Origin: CAZCDS01 sp964497585
GTDB lineage: Bacteria; Desulfobacterota; Desulfomonilia; Desulfomonilales; Desulfomonilaceae
DNA length: 64,000 nucleotides
Assembly (NCBI GenBank): GCA_964497585.1
Contig: CAZCDS010000032.1
Location: 1-64,000, forward strand
Reading direction: 5' to 3'
Shown: in pieces, positions 35,670 to 44,699 of the stretch
How the letters are laid out: the number at the start of each line of letters is the position of its first letter
How positions within the stretch are numbered: position 1 is the first letter of the stretch
The notes under the pieces: model-generated
Told to the model about the DNA's origin: nothing
What the model saw: the letters and a program-made list of their open reading frames with translations, nothing else
Database searches by the model: none
Program-made: the position numbers and the translations under genes

Positions 35670-36650
35670 ATGAAGCACGCGCTCGTTTGCGGCGCCGGAG
35701 GATTCATCGGCAGCCATCTCGTCAAGCGGCTCGTCCGGGAAGGATTCCAGGTCCGCGGGGTAGATCTGAAATATCCCGAGTTCGGCGAGACTCATGCACA
35801 TGACTTCGTGATCGGCGACCTTCGGGATCCACACCTCTGTCGGCAGGTCGCGGACCTGCCATTCGACGAGGTCTATCAACTCGCCGCGGACATGGGCGGA
35901 GCGGGCTTCGTCTTCACCGGAGAGAATGACGCGGACATCATGCACAATTCCGCGCTCATCAATCTCAATGTTCTCGAAGCCTGCCTCAAGAGGAACACGA
36001 AACGCATTTTCTATTCATCCTCCGCGTGCATTTATCCCGAATACAACCAGCAGGATCCTGAAAATCCCAATTGCGAGGAAAGCAGTGCGTATCCGGCCAA
36101 TCCCGACAGTGACTACGGGTGGGAGAAGCTGTTCAGCGAGCGGCTCTATCTCGCGTTCCACCGGAACTCGGGCATGGAGGTCCGAATTGCACGGTATCAC
36201 AACATATTCGGGCCCGAAGGAACATGGGACGGCGGCCGGGAAAAGGCTCCCGCGGCCATGTGCAGGAAGGTCGCGCTGGCCCCCGATGGCGGAGAGATCG
36301 AGGTCTGGGGAGACGGCAAGCAGACCAGATCCTTCCTGTACATCGATGAATGCCTCGAAGGAACCGTACGTCTGATGCGCTCTGACTTTCTCGGCCCGGT
36401 AAACATCGGTTCCGAGGAAATGATATCGATAAACGGTCTCGCGGAAATGGTCATGGACATAGCCGGCAAGAAACTGCGCGTGAAGCACATCCCCGGCCCG
36501 CTGGGGGTTCGGGGAAGGAATTCCCACAACAGACTCATAGAGCAAAAGCTAGGTTGGAGACCGACCCAACCGCTCCGCGCGGGCATGGAAATCACCTACC
36601 AGTGGGTCGCGGAGCAGGTGGAGGCAGGCACGTCTACAGCGACCGGATGA
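35670..36650 (+). CDS. GDP-mannose 3,5-epimerase-like SDR enzyme
   Basis: 326 residues from MKHALVCGAGGFIGSHLV (GGAGG five bases upstream; the frame's earlier ATG lacks one). Rossmann GxxGxxG is in GAGGFIGSH. The substrate region fits the plant-type GME group: AADMGGAGF, SSSACIYPE, then catalytic Tyr-Lys in DYGWEKLFSE, RYHNIFGPEGTWDGGREKA and PAAMCRKV. GME makes GDP-L-galactose (or gulose) from GDP-mannose. It is the last gene of the locus before a strong terminator, so it probably supplies a sugar for the polymer. A related UDP-sugar epimerase is the main alternative. Confidence 0.82.
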   Translation: MKHALVCGAGGFIGSHLVKRLVREGFQVRGVDLKYPEFGETHAHDFVIGDLRDPHLCRQVADLPFDEVYQLAADMGGAGFVFTGENDADIMHNSALINLNVLEACLKRNTKRIFYSSSACIYPEYNQQDPENPNCEESSAYPANPDSDYGWEKLFSERLYLAFHRNSGMEVRIARYHNIFGPEGTWDGGREKAPAAMCRKVALAPDGGEIEVWGDGKQTRSFLYIDECLEGTVRLMRSDFLGPVNIGSEEMISINGLAEMVMDIAGKKLRVKHIPGPLGVRGRNSHNRLIEQKLGWRPTQPLRAGMEITYQWVAEQVEAGTSTATG

Positions 36651-36696
36651 ACCCGTATTGAGCCTCCTGCAGCTCAATGAGGCGTGCTCACGGAAT

Positions 36697-36732
36697 GCCC
36701 CGGACGTCTGACGATCCGGGGCTTCTTTTTTT
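36697..36732 (+). terminator. Intrinsic terminator closing the polysaccharide locus
   Basis: GCCCCGGA (36697-36704) pairs with TCCGGGGC (36715-36722) around a ten-base loop and is followed by TTCTTTTTTT. It ends the transcript containing the epimerase gene. Confidence 0.9.
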
Positions 36733-36872
36733 GTGGCGGCGATGTCCGCTCCGTACAAAGGAGACGTGACCTCTTGCCGCCTTCCCTCTTTCCCTGCTTA
36801 CCTTATCCTTGCCTTTGCCATTTTGTATTTAGTGCGAGCACACCCTGGCGCTGCGCATCAGCGATCTAACCC

Positions 36873-37562
36873 CTACCGCTCACAATCCAGTTGTATAGTT
36901 TGCACTCTTTGTGTCTTCCACGATGAAGAATCTATCGTGAGGATCTTCCCACGCGGGAAACCTGATCTACCGGCTTCCTCGCAAGTCGGATACGTCCACT
37001 CGATATTGCCGGTTGAGTCAAAGTCGACCGGAGACCAATCGACGGTGTCTCCAAACGGATAGCAGACGCAATAGTCCTTAACCTCGAGAAGAGGACCTTT
37101 CTCTCCGTCCGTGAGTGACCATGACCACAGTTGGTATGTTTGCCCCCTCCTTGACATATAGATTTTCCTAGAATCCGGAGACCATGCCGGATAGTAGCCT
37201 GAAAAGGACGACATCAACTTCCCGGTTGCCGTTGCGTATACCTTAATCGTTCCCCCATCATAGGGTGTGAACCAGAAATACCTACAATCCGGGCTGAACA
37301 TGGCCATTCCTTGGTCCAACTTGATGATCTTGCCGTCTTTCATTCGGAAGAATGCATTCGAAGAGTCCGCGCTGGGTCTGATTTTCCAGAACAACTCTAT
37401 GCCTGGACAGTGTTTGCCGAAAAACCAGCCACCCACGCCAAAATTCTTTTCCTTGGATGAGGCGCCGGTGTCCTCCCACCCTATCTCTTCATTTGTCATG
37501 GAGACGCCAAACGACAGCAGGATGAGGAGCAATACACAGGCTGCTATTCCTGCGCGGGACAT
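36873..37562 (-). CDS. Secreted beta-propeller-like (PD40) protein
   Basis: 229 residues; the ATG at 37562 has AAAGGAG seven bases upstream. A signal peptide or signal anchor (VLLLILLSFGVSM) is followed by WD40/PD40-like segments: FSPDCRYFWFTPYDGG, VYATATGKLMSSFSG and PAWSPDSRKIYMSRRG. It is short for a propeller (about three blades), so it may be a fragment or bind partner subunits. A 220-bp part of the gene is duplicated at 45938-46157, with the upstream flank as well. Confidence 0.7.
   Translation of the reverse strand: MSRAGIAACVLLLILLSFGVSMTNEEIGWEDTGASSKEKNFGVGGWFFGKHCPGIELFWKIRPSADSSNAFFRMKDGKIIKLDQGMAMFSPDCRYFWFTPYDGGTIKVYATATGKLMSSFSGYYPAWSPDSRKIYMSRRGQTYQLWSWSLTDGEKGPLLEVKDYCVCYPFGDTVDWSPVDFDSTGNIEWTYPTCEEAGRSGFPRGKILTIDSSSWKTQRVQTIQLDCER
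37157..37376. repeat. Repeat A copy 1 (within PD40 gene)
   Basis: Direct repeat with 45938-46157, nearly identical over about 220 bp apart from scattered substitutions. It covers the FSPDxRYFWFTPYDGG part of the PD40 gene. Confidence 0.9.
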
Positions 37563-37805
37563 CGTCTTCTCCTTTCAAGTCAACGCCGGAGAACACCGGT
37601 CATTGAGTCAACGTCACGCTCACTACAGCCCTTCATCCGCGCCCGGAGGCTGGCTCAAAGCCTAGCGTTCGGTCATTCCGGCGGACGCCTAAATCCGGCC
37701 TCTTCTATGATCCCTGGGGCGCGGAACTTGTCCCGGACTTCTCTCCTCTTTCATGCGACGGGGACATCTCCAATAGCGTCTCCCTTCTCCGCTTCCTTGC
37801 CCTCT

Positions 37806-38010
37806 GCCTAGGATATGCCGTGGAAGCCGTCTCGAAAGAATTCGGTGAACGCATGATTCGGGGTACTCACCATACGCAATTCTTGCGGCGGGAGCAATGG
37901 TAAGAGCGACACTTGCGGGTCCGTGTCAGGATCGGTGTGTCAACTGAGTTCTTGGATGGGAGAAAGGCCGGATCCGACCCGCACCTCGGACAAATGAATG
38001 GGACCTCCGG
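37806..38010. repeat. Repeat B copy 1
   Basis: About 205 bp, starting GCCTAGGATATGCCGTGGA, related to 46157-46363 at high identity. It lies upstream of the PD40 gene. In copy 2 the A and B parts are joined directly, so about 430 bp of the spacing seen here is missing there. Confidence 0.85.
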
Positions 38011-38073
38011 CTTTCTTATACCGATTCGCATTCGAACAGATGATATTGTGCCTGACCGTCACCCTCCTCCTTT

Positions 38074-38143
38074 CCTCCTCCCGTCGAGGGAGGAGGGACG
38101 CACAGAGTAGCTCTGATAGTCTCCCCTCCCGTGGCGGGAGGGG
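38074..38143. repeat. Pair of REP-like hairpins
   Basis: CCTCCTCCC/GGGAGGAGG (38074-38082 with 38088-38096) and CCCCTCCCG/CGGGAGGGG (38123-38131 with 38135-38143) are perfect palindromes in tandem, in a tract like the one at 35212-35320. Confidence 0.7.
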
Positions 38144-38201
38144 AACAAGGTGAGGGGGATTCGGCTGCGATCAAGCCATTCGATGTTACTTGTTTGAACG
38201 C

Positions 38202-38566
38202 GCAGTGGTATCAAACGGTCAATGGAATGGCTCATCAAGCGTCTGGTCAAAGTCGGAGCGAAAGTCGCCTATCACGGTCGGACATGGCAAGTTCATGGTG
38301 CTTCGGCGTTTCCTTTGGCCCGACATTCCCGTGCTATCTTCGGGTGAAAAGCGCGGTGGACAAAACGGTTGACGGAGCAGTTGGCGGTGAGGTACGCTCA
38401 AAAACAGGACAAAATGGGCTTTTTCATCAACAAGACGACGGTTTTGCCTGAGTCGGGTCGCATGGCACACCCCATGGAGACCTTGGGGGGGCAGCCGACG
38501 TATCCCGCCGCCCCGCAGGGGTGCCAAGAGGTTCAAAATGGCAAGACCGCCGCATAATTCCAGTTT
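38202..38566 (+). mobile_element. IS 3-prime end remnant, copy C1
   Basis: A transposase tail survives at 38222-38347 (MEWLIKRLVKVGAKVAYHGR..., ending ...AIFG then TGA). The K-x-GAK-x-x-x-HGR segment resembles the C-terminus of IS1380-type transposases; this assignment is from memory of the family. About 215 bp of noncoding tail follow, ending in AAGACCGCCGCATAATTCC. No start, so inactive. Copy C2 lies at 44291-44658. Confidence 0.6.
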
Positions 38567-38617
38567 GTACCTGCAGAGCCGGCCGGGAGCGAGCTCCGGC
38601 GAATAAAGGAGGCGATG

Positions 38618-40057
38618 ATGGAAGAAGCCAAGATGTACATTGGAGGTGAATGGGTCAGAGCGAGCTCGGGAGAGACCTTCTCCGATCTCAATCCGGCTAC
38701 GGGGGAGGTATTCGCGGAGGTGCCCAAAGCAAATGAGACAGATGCGGATCGGGCCCTGCAAGCTGCATTCGAGGCAAGGAAGGCTTGGGCGGGTACTCCG
38801 CCGGGACAGCGGGCCGAGATCCTGTACAAGGCGTCCGAGCTGCTCGCAACGAGGGTTGAAGAATTGGCTCCGGTGCTTATCAATGAAGGTGGCGCAACCT
38901 TCGGCAAAGCAATGTTCGAAACGATGTATACGGTCGACCTGCTTCGTACAGCGGCTGAGGATTGTCGCCGCCTCCTGGGAGAGACGTTCCCCTCCGATCA
39001 CAACAAGCTTTCCATGACGGTGTACAAACCTCTCGGCACGGTGGTGGCCATCAGCCCGTGGAACTTTCCCCTGCTCCTCTCCGTGAACAAGGTGGCCTAT
39101 GCGCTGGCCGCGGGCAACACGGTAGTACTGAAACCTGCCAGTGAAACACCGGTTATCTGCCTGAAGATAGCCGATCTGATGGCCCAGGCCGGGTTACCGG
39201 CCGGAGTGCTCAATGTGCTCACCGGTCCGGGCGCTCTGCTGGGGGATTACCTCGTCCAGGACGATAGAACCGGGCTCGTCACGCTCACGGGGGAAACCAA
39301 AACGGGGCGGCACGTGGCCGAGAAGGCCGCGGCAAAGCTCAAGAAGTACACCCTGGAGCTTGGGGGGAAGGATCCACTGGTGATCTGTGAGGACGCCAAT
39401 ATGGACTATGCCGTGGAAGCCGCTGCTTTTGGCGCTTTTATGCACCAGGGACAGATATGCATGTCTGTCGAGCGCATCATCGTGCATGAGAAGCTTGCGG
39501 AAGAGTTTGCCAAACGCTTGGCCGCGAAAGCGGAAACTCTCCTCGTCGGCGATCCGACCAAGCCCGAGACGATCATCGGGCCGCTCATCAACGACCAGCA
39601 GCTCGACACGGTTCACAGACATGTCAGGGAGGCTGTGGCGGATGGTGCAACGGTTCTCACAGGAGGGACGCATGAAGGCCGCTTCTATCGGCCCACAGTC
39701 CTGACCGGCATTACGCGGGAGATGAGGATATTCCGGGAGGAAACCTTCGGCCCCACCGCGCCCGTCATTTCGTTCGGTACTGACGAGGAGGCTCTCGAGA
39801 TCGCCAATGACACGGAATACGGACTTTCATCGGGGGTGATCACCAGCGATCTGCAGCGGGCGCTCTATTTTGCCGAGAATCTCGAGAGCGGAATGGTTCA
39901 TATCAATGACGCTTCCGTTCATGACGAGCCGTACTGTCCTTTTGGCGGCTGCAAGCAGAGTGGCATCGGCAGGGAAGGAGGTCGCCACTCCATGGAAGAG
40001 ATGAGCGAAATCAAATGGGTGACAATTCAACGTCAGCAACGTCATTTCCCCTTCTAG
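38618..40057 (+). CDS. NAD(P)-dependent aldehyde dehydrogenase
   Basis: 479 residues; the second ATG (38618) is five bases after AAAGGAGG and fits better than the first. Conserved pieces: WNFPLLLSVNKVAYALAAGN, KPASETPV, the catalytic Glu in LELGGKDPL, the catalytic Cys in HQGQICMSVERI and EETFGPTAPV. The vanillin/benzaldehyde-dehydrogenase-like subgroup is the best match. It oxidises an aldehyde to the acid; substrate unknown. It may pair with the enoyl-CoA hydratase 740 bases further on, but there is no operon spacing. Confidence 0.95.
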   Translation: MEEAKMYIGGEWVRASSGETFSDLNPATGEVFAEVPKANETDADRALQAAFEARKAWAGTPPGQRAEILYKASELLATRVEELAPVLINEGGATFGKAMFETMYTVDLLRTAAEDCRRLLGETFPSDHNKLSMTVYKPLGTVVAISPWNFPLLLSVNKVAYALAAGNTVVLKPASETPVICLKIADLMAQAGLPAGVLNVLTGPGALLGDYLVQDDRTGLVTLTGETKTGRHVAEKAAAKLKKYTLELGGKDPLVICEDANMDYAVEAAAFGAFMHQGQICMSVERIIVHEKLAEEFAKRLAAKAETLLVGDPTKPETIIGPLINDQQLDTVHRHVREAVADGATVLTGGTHEGRFYRPTVLTGITREMRIFREETFGPTAPVISFGTDEEALEIANDTEYGLSSGVITSDLQRALYFAENLESGMVHINDASVHDEPYCPFGGCKQSGIGREGGRHSMEEMSEIKWVTIQRQQRHFPF

Positions 40058-40796
40058 CGGTCCATGTCCGCTCTCACTGGACACAGGAAAGGAGATCATT
40101 CTCTACAATCTGAAGGATTCAGTCACCGACGATGAGTACAAGGAGTACTGCCATCAGAAGAAAGGCCCCTTCCCTGTTCTCGAACTTGCAGCCAGCGCAT
40201 TCCATCGTTCCCCTCTGGTCGGCACGAGAAGGAATGGCCGAGATTCTTCTTTTCCAAGACACGATCGCATGTTCCCTTTTCGTACTTTCCAAGGAGGATA
40301 TGGGTTGGAAGCGCAACGACTATCTTGCCGCTGAGCTACTCGTGCCGCCTGTCAAGTGGGAGATGAAAAAAGCGAAGTGTGAGCCTCATTGGTTCTTGAA
40401 CTCGCGGCTGTTGAGCCCTCTGGAGGATTTTGGCCTTCTCCAGCGACGAGAGCTCCCAAACCAGTCGGCTCCTCCTGGGATAGAAGAGGTTCGAAAGACC
40501 CGATTGTTCGACAGGTTCATAAGTTTTCATCTGGACTGAGGGCTTCGTTTTGGCGCACACGTGGGTATTGAAGCCCAAGCCCCATCATCCCTCTGTCGAT
40601 CGGTTTATAGACGGAGTTATTCGCCTTGACGGAGTTGATAACACCATAATCCACCTGGTTCATGAAGATGAATCGGGCGCGCTGGTCTTCGGAAGACGAA
40701 TTCCAAGCATTTCTTCCGAAAAGCGGAGGGCGCACATTCTTGCCATCATGCATTTCCGTCTTGTGTGAAGAGCGACGGGAAAGGAGGCCAATTACC
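40058..40796. other. Intergenic stretch with a zinc-ribbon remnant
   Basis: About 740 bases. Plus-strand frames (for example 40132-40539) show no family features. On the minus strand a fragment at 40119-40205 resembles the start of a zinc-ribbon protein (separate entry). AAAGGAGG near 40780 serves the following gene. Confidence 0.45.
40119..40205 (-). pseudogene. Remnant of a zinc-ribbon N-terminus
   Basis: A 28-codon frame with AGGGGAA before the ATG at 40205. It begins MECAGCKFENREGA, as the double-zinc-ribbon start of adenylate-cyclase-linked and similar proteins (usually ...CxxCKFENREGAKFCxxC). After residue 14 it departs into a hydrophobic sequence (FLLMAVLLVLIVGD), so the second knuckle is lost, probably by frameshift. 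It could alternatively be a tiny membrane peptide. Confidence 0.35.
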
Positions 40797-41588
40797 ATGC
40801 CAGTCAAGTTTGAGACAGCGGAGAGAATAGCGATCCTTACCATCAGTCGACCGCTGGCCATGAACGCTCTGGATGAGGAGACCCTGGCTTCACTGAACGA
40901 GGCCTGGATCGATTTTCGTGATAATCCCGAGCTCTGGGTAGCCATTATCACTGGCGCCGGTGGCAAGGCCTTTTGCGCAGGAGCAGACATCAAGGACTTG
41001 GCCAAATACTTCAGAACCAAGACTGCGATTCAGCGGAAGGCAAAGGCCGACAGGGAACCCGGGATGGGAGGTATCACGCGCAACCTTGAGATATGGAAGC
41101 CCATCATAGCCGCGATCAACGGGCATTGTTTGGCAGGCGGCCTGGAAATCGCCCTGGCCTGTGACATCAGAATCGCCTCCGAAAATGCTACCTTTGGACT
41201 TCCCGAAGTGAGCCGTGGGATCATACCGGGGGCCGGCGGGACACAGAGGCTGCCCCGGCTTATCCCTCTAGGCAAGAGCCTGGAGATGATCCTTACGGGA
41301 GACAGGATTGATGCTCAGGAAGCTTATCGGATCGGGCTTGTCAACAGGGTTGTGCCTCCTGATCAATTGCTTCCCGAAGCCACAAAACTGGCTGAACGGA
41401 TCTGCCGGAATGCACCCCTTGCCGTACAGGCTGCCAAAGAGGCAGTCTACCGGGGACTGGATCTTCCCCTTTCTGAGGGATTACGGCTAGAGCAATTCTT
41501 GGCAGAGCCTATTTGTCAATCCGAAGATGCAAAGGAAGGCCCGAGGGCCTTTTTCGAGAAAAGGCCTGCACAGTTCAAAGGAAAATAG
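40797..41588 (+). CDS. Enoyl-CoA hydratase/isomerase
   Basis: 263 residues from MPVKFETAERIAILTI; AAAGGAGG is nine bases before it. Crotonase fold: oxyanion-hole segments KAFCAGADIKDL and NGHCLAGGLEIALACDI. Both catalytic Glu equivalents are present (GGLEIAL and GLPEVSRGIIPGAGG), followed by RLPRLIPLGKSLEMILTG. It hydrates trans-2-enoyl-CoA in beta-oxidation or aromatic-acid breakdown. No acyl-CoA ligase or thiolase is nearby, so the pathway cannot be set. Confidence 0.95.
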   Translation: MPVKFETAERIAILTISRPLAMNALDEETLASLNEAWIDFRDNPELWVAIITGAGGKAFCAGADIKDLAKYFRTKTAIQRKAKADREPGMGGITRNLEIWKPIIAAINGHCLAGGLEIALACDIRIASENATFGLPEVSRGIIPGAGGTQRLPRLIPLGKSLEMILTGDRIDAQEAYRIGLVNRVVPPDQLLPEATKLAERICRNAPLAVQAAKEAVYRGLDLPLSEGLRLEQFLAEPICQSEDAKEGPRAFFEKRPAQFKGK

Positions 41589-42228
41589 AACTAGTCGAAG
41601 ATATTCGAGATTTGTACTCCATCGGTCGTCCGTGCGATAATGTTGTTTGTCGAGCACGTTGCGGAGAAGATTTGCACGAGATTGAAAGTATTACCAGTTT
41701 ATAGCTGCTCACGCCTTCTCGGAGGACTTTCAGGGGCTCTATTTCGTACGCAGTTTCAAGTCAGATGCCGATCCCTCAGCCCATATACTGGCAAACATGA
41801 TGCGTAGCGACGCCAGTCGAACAGTACATATCCCATTGCTGAGGCATTGAGAGGCAAGCCGCTTTATCAGGGACTTTATCGATTGATCCTGGATGTTCGT
41901 GGCTGGGGTATGGCGTGGCACTTCCTCTTTCCACGCAGGAAGCTCTGCCGCAGGACGGTGTCGTCTTCCTGTACGGACACACCTAACGTCGAAAAATGCC
42001 CCTGGATGGAGCAGATGCGTTACTTTTAAAATTTTCCCGTTTTTTTAAAAATAAACGCGTGCCTCGCTCTGAGGTGACGCCCTCACGGGCTACGTGGGGG
42101 CAGCTCCTGGGATAGAGCGAAACAGGCACAGGGACATGGATGTGGATAAGTATGTGTATTTATATATACTATGGCGAGAGTTCTTCTGGGTGCCGTGGTT
42201 CACGTGATCTGCCACGCAATGGGAACCA
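41589..42228. other. Intergenic stretch
   Basis: 640 bases with no supported gene. An AT-rich patch (TTTTAAAATTTTCCCG and TTTTTTTAAAAATAAACG) lies near 42024-42056. Confidence 0.45.
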
Positions 42229-42561
42229 TCAATCCACATTGCCTCCAACAGGTGTCCCTCTGAAAAGAAAGTTGAACACTCGCCGAGCTATTTTACCGAC
42301 GAGGAAATAGAGCAGAATTTGTGACAGGCATGCCATCACTGCAAAGGGGAGAGGTATGATCATGCTTAAAAACAGACCTGCTATCCAGCCGGGCATGCAC
42401 GTAACAAACAGTAGGACATGTATCCAGGTCCCTGCGATCTCGCGTGCCACCACGGAGCCTTCGATCGGGTTGACATCAAAGTACAGGGTCAGCACCATAA
42501 GTGAGAGGCCAATGAAGCCTGCCATCCAGGCCGCGTAGTCTTTCACAAAGTCTCTCAGCAT
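42229..42561 (-). CDS. Small membrane protein, unknown function
   Basis: 110 residues with GAGGACGCC directly before the ATG at 42561. Two to three hydrophobic segments: WMAGFIGLSLMVLTLYF, WIHVLLFVTCMPGWIAGLFLSM and FAVMACLSQILLYFLVG. The tail is basic (KIARRVFNFLFRGTP). Not recognised. It is followed on the same strand by no gene; the similar-sized membrane protein upstream (42635-43063) may be its partner. Confidence 0.6.
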   Translation of the reverse strand: MLRDFVKDYAAWMAGFIGLSLMVLTLYFDVNPIEGSVVAREIAGTWIHVLLFVTCMPGWIAGLFLSMIIPLPFAVMACLSQILLYFLVGKIARRVFNFLFRGTPVGGNVD

Positions 42562-42634
42562 GGCGTCCTCTCGATCATTCTCGGGCTGGGATCAAAAAGA
42601 TTCTCAGGCATCACTCTCAGGAAACAGATGAAAG

Positions 42635-43063
42635 CTATCTCCTGAGAACAAATCCCTTGAACACGTCGGGCAAGTTAGCGGGTTTGGCCCAGTTGTGTCC
42701 CGGCAGTCGGTAGATGTTGAAGCAGGAGGCCGTGAACAGCCCGGCAATCAGAAGGATGATCAAGGAGGTCGCAACACTCCGGGGCATTACCCAGTACAGG
42801 AAACGTGTCAGGCCGGCTGCAGCGATGTACAGCAATCCGCAGAGGACGATCACGTGGACGCCCAGGACTCCAAGAATAACGAAGCCTTCAAGCCTAAACT
42901 TCGGCACCGCGACCACGAAACCCTGAAGCGTTATGAAGAGGGTCGCAGCAGGCGGAATAAGTCCGCCTACCACAAACATGTAAAAGGGGGCCGGGACCGT
43001 GATCACAAGAGCGACAAACAGCGTCCATTTCATAATCCGACACTGTTCGGATCCCTGCATCAA
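42635..43063 (-). CDS. Membrane protein, unknown function
   Basis: 142 residues with four predicted helices (LFVALVITVPAPFYMFVVGG; ATLFITLQGFVVAVP; FVILGVLGVHVIVLCGLLYIAA; VATSLIILLIAGLFTA) and a soluble C-terminal tail ending FKGFVLRR. Starts MMQGSEQCRIM; the ATG at residue 11 is an alternative. Not recognised. Lies 73 bases upstream of the small membrane protein at 42229 on the same strand, so they could be one transcript. Confidence 0.6.
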   Translation of the reverse strand: MMQGSEQCRIMKWTLFVALVITVPAPFYMFVVGGLIPPAATLFITLQGFVVAVPKFRLEGFVILGVLGVHVIVLCGLLYIAAAGLTRFLYWVMPRSVATSLIILLIAGLFTASCFNIYRLPGHNWAKPANLPDVFKGFVLRR

Positions 43064-43258
43064 AGCACCCCCTGTCGTCTCCTCCGCGGAAGCATGGAAC
43101 AGGAATCATACCCTGCGATCGACCTGTCGTGAAGCGAGTCAGGGATTCTGCAAACCGAGTTCCCATTCTATGCCATTCGCCGGGCGCAGCGCGAACTTCC
43201 CATGCGGTAAGAGTTCAAGGCCAACCGCCTGCGGAACAGCCATGGGGCAGACGGAGGT

Positions 43259-43537
43259 CTACCTCTGATTCACTTGATCACGCAAGTCCTTCCCGTACTT
43301 GAAGAACGGCAACCGCTTTCCGTCGACTGCGATCTTGTCACCCGTCTTCGGATTGCGGCCCGTGTAACCGTCGTATTCTCTGATTGAGAATGCTCCAAAC
43401 CCTCGTATCTCGATGCGATCCCCTCCTATGAGCGCCTTGCTCATGGTGTCGAAGAGCTTGTCAACGATTTCCTCGGCTTTGCGCATAGGAATCCTGTGCT
43501 CCTTGGAAAGAGCTTTCGTCAACTCTGACTTGTTCAT
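43259..43537 (-). CDS. HU/IHF-family DNA-binding protein
   Basis: 92 residues. The HU/IHF fold is complete: helix pair MNKSELTKALSKEHRIPMRKAEEIVD, the dimer beta-sheet with IEIRGFGAFSIREYD, the DNA-binding arm with GRNPKTGDKIAVDGKRLPFF and the final KYGKDLRDQVN. The arm signature and RGFG are closest to integration host factor beta-like proteins. It bends DNA as a dimer and might pair with the paralogue next to it. Confidence 0.95.
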   Translation of the reverse strand: MNKSELTKALSKEHRIPMRKAEEIVDKLFDTMSKALIGGDRIEIRGFGAFSIREYDGYTGRNPKTGDKIAVDGKRLPFFKYGKDLRDQVNQR

Positions 43538-43559
43538 CGCCGCCCTCCCCTTTCCCGGC

Positions 43560-43844
43560 TCATTTAGACTTCTTTACGGTTTCCTTAAGGGCTTGGGACG
43601 CTCTGAACTTCGGTACCTTCATGGCGGGTATTGTCATCTTCTTACCGGTCTGCGGATTCACTCCTGCGCGGGCTTTCCTGTGGCCGACCCTGAATGTGCC
43701 TAAGCCGGAAACGCGGATAGTGCCTGCTTTTTTCTTCAGGCAACCGTGTACCGCGCCCACAAATGCATCTAGGGCAGCGGCGGCGGCCTTCTTGGTGATT
43801 CCTGCTTCCTTCGCAATGAGGTCGACGAGATCGGACTTGACCAT
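43560..43844 (-). CDS. HU-family DNA-binding protein
   Basis: 94 residues. HU-like: MVKSDLVDLIAKEAGITKKAAAAALDAF, VRVSGLGTFRVGHRKARAG, and the arm with NPQTGKKMTIPAMKVPKFRASQALKE. Its arm is of the Lys-rich HU type (VNPQTGKKMTIPA). It lies 22 bases upstream of the second HU gene on the same strand, so both are likely one transcript. The two proteins are only moderately alike. Confidence 0.95.
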   Translation of the reverse strand: MVKSDLVDLIAKEAGITKKAAAAALDAFVGAVHGCLKKKAGTIRVSGLGTFRVGHRKARAGVNPQTGKKMTIPAMKVPKFRASQALKETVKKSK

Positions 43845-44290
43845 TTCCTTACCCCCTGAAAACGAACAAGATTACCCTGGTGCCTGAATACAAGCAGATT
43901 AGCGACCTATCCTTGAACAGTCAAGCCTCAGACTGGCATTTTTTTGCCATATCCCGTTTTCACTGATACTTGAGCCTTTGACGGGCCGAGGATCACTGAT
44001 CCTATTGCCGTGCCAAAGGACCTACATGGATTCCTGAAGTAATCAGAGACAAGCCTTTCCGCGACGGATTCATCCTCACTCCCCAGAAGGTCGGTCAGGT
44101 TGGTCACACCGCTAAGTTTCCGACATAGTTGATGTAATATAAGGCCATTAACGCGTCTCTTCCTGTGACCAACCTTGAATGGCATGAGTCTGATTGGTGT
44201 TGGAAACTCCGTTGACCAAGGGGGTTCCCAGAAGTAGATGAAGCCCAATCCGGTCAACCGATTCTACATCTTCGGCAGTTCTACCTTGTG

Positions 44291-44658
44291 GCAGAAGCGG
44301 TCTAACGGTCAACGGAATGGCTCATCAAGCGTCTGGTCAAGGTCGGAGCGAAACTCGCGTATCACGGTCGGAGGTGGCAAGTTCATGTGGCTTCTGCATT
44401 TCCGTTGGCTCGACTTTACCGAGTTGGGTTCGGGTGACGAGCAGGGTGGAAAAAATGTTTGACAGAGACAGGGAGGGGAAGGTACGCCCAGAAACAGGAA
44501 TAATCGCGCTTTTTCAGCAAGGTAACGACGGTTTTGCCTTCCTCCTGCGTGTTGAGGGACCATTCGGGGTCTTTTCGGGTCCCATGAGGATAGGGAAGCC
44601 ACCGGATTCCGAGTCAAACGCCCCAGAATGGCAAGACCGCGGCATAATCGCGGTGTAC
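44291..44658 (+). mobile_element. IS 3-prime end remnant, copy C2
   Basis: Second copy of the unit at 38202-38566. The transposase tail (44312-44437) reads TEWLIKRLVKVGAKLAYHGR ... ending GFG and TGA at the equivalent position to C1. The TAA at 44303 closes the frame upstream. The tail ends in GCAAGACCGCGGCATAATC. Inactive. Confidence 0.6.
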
Positions 44659-44699
44659 TTGACCGGGGTTTTTCAGTAGTGTAGGTTCAACGATAAGAA

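Larger units (their letters stand above)
37563..38617. other. Repeat-rich intergenic region
   Basis: No gene supported in about 1 kb. Contents in order: upstream flank of the PD40 gene, repeat B, two perfect 9-bp REP-like hairpins at 38074-38096 and 38123-38143, the IS remnant C1 at 38202-38566, then the ribosome site of the aldehyde dehydrogenase gene. Confidence 0.6.

Noticed and set aside
40132..40539. 135-codon plus-strand frame
   Set aside because: No ribosome site, no recognisable domain and it runs over the zinc-ribbon remnant on the other strand.
43928..44257. 109-codon minus-strand frame after the HU genes
   Set aside because: It starts with TTG without a ribosome site and shows no family features.
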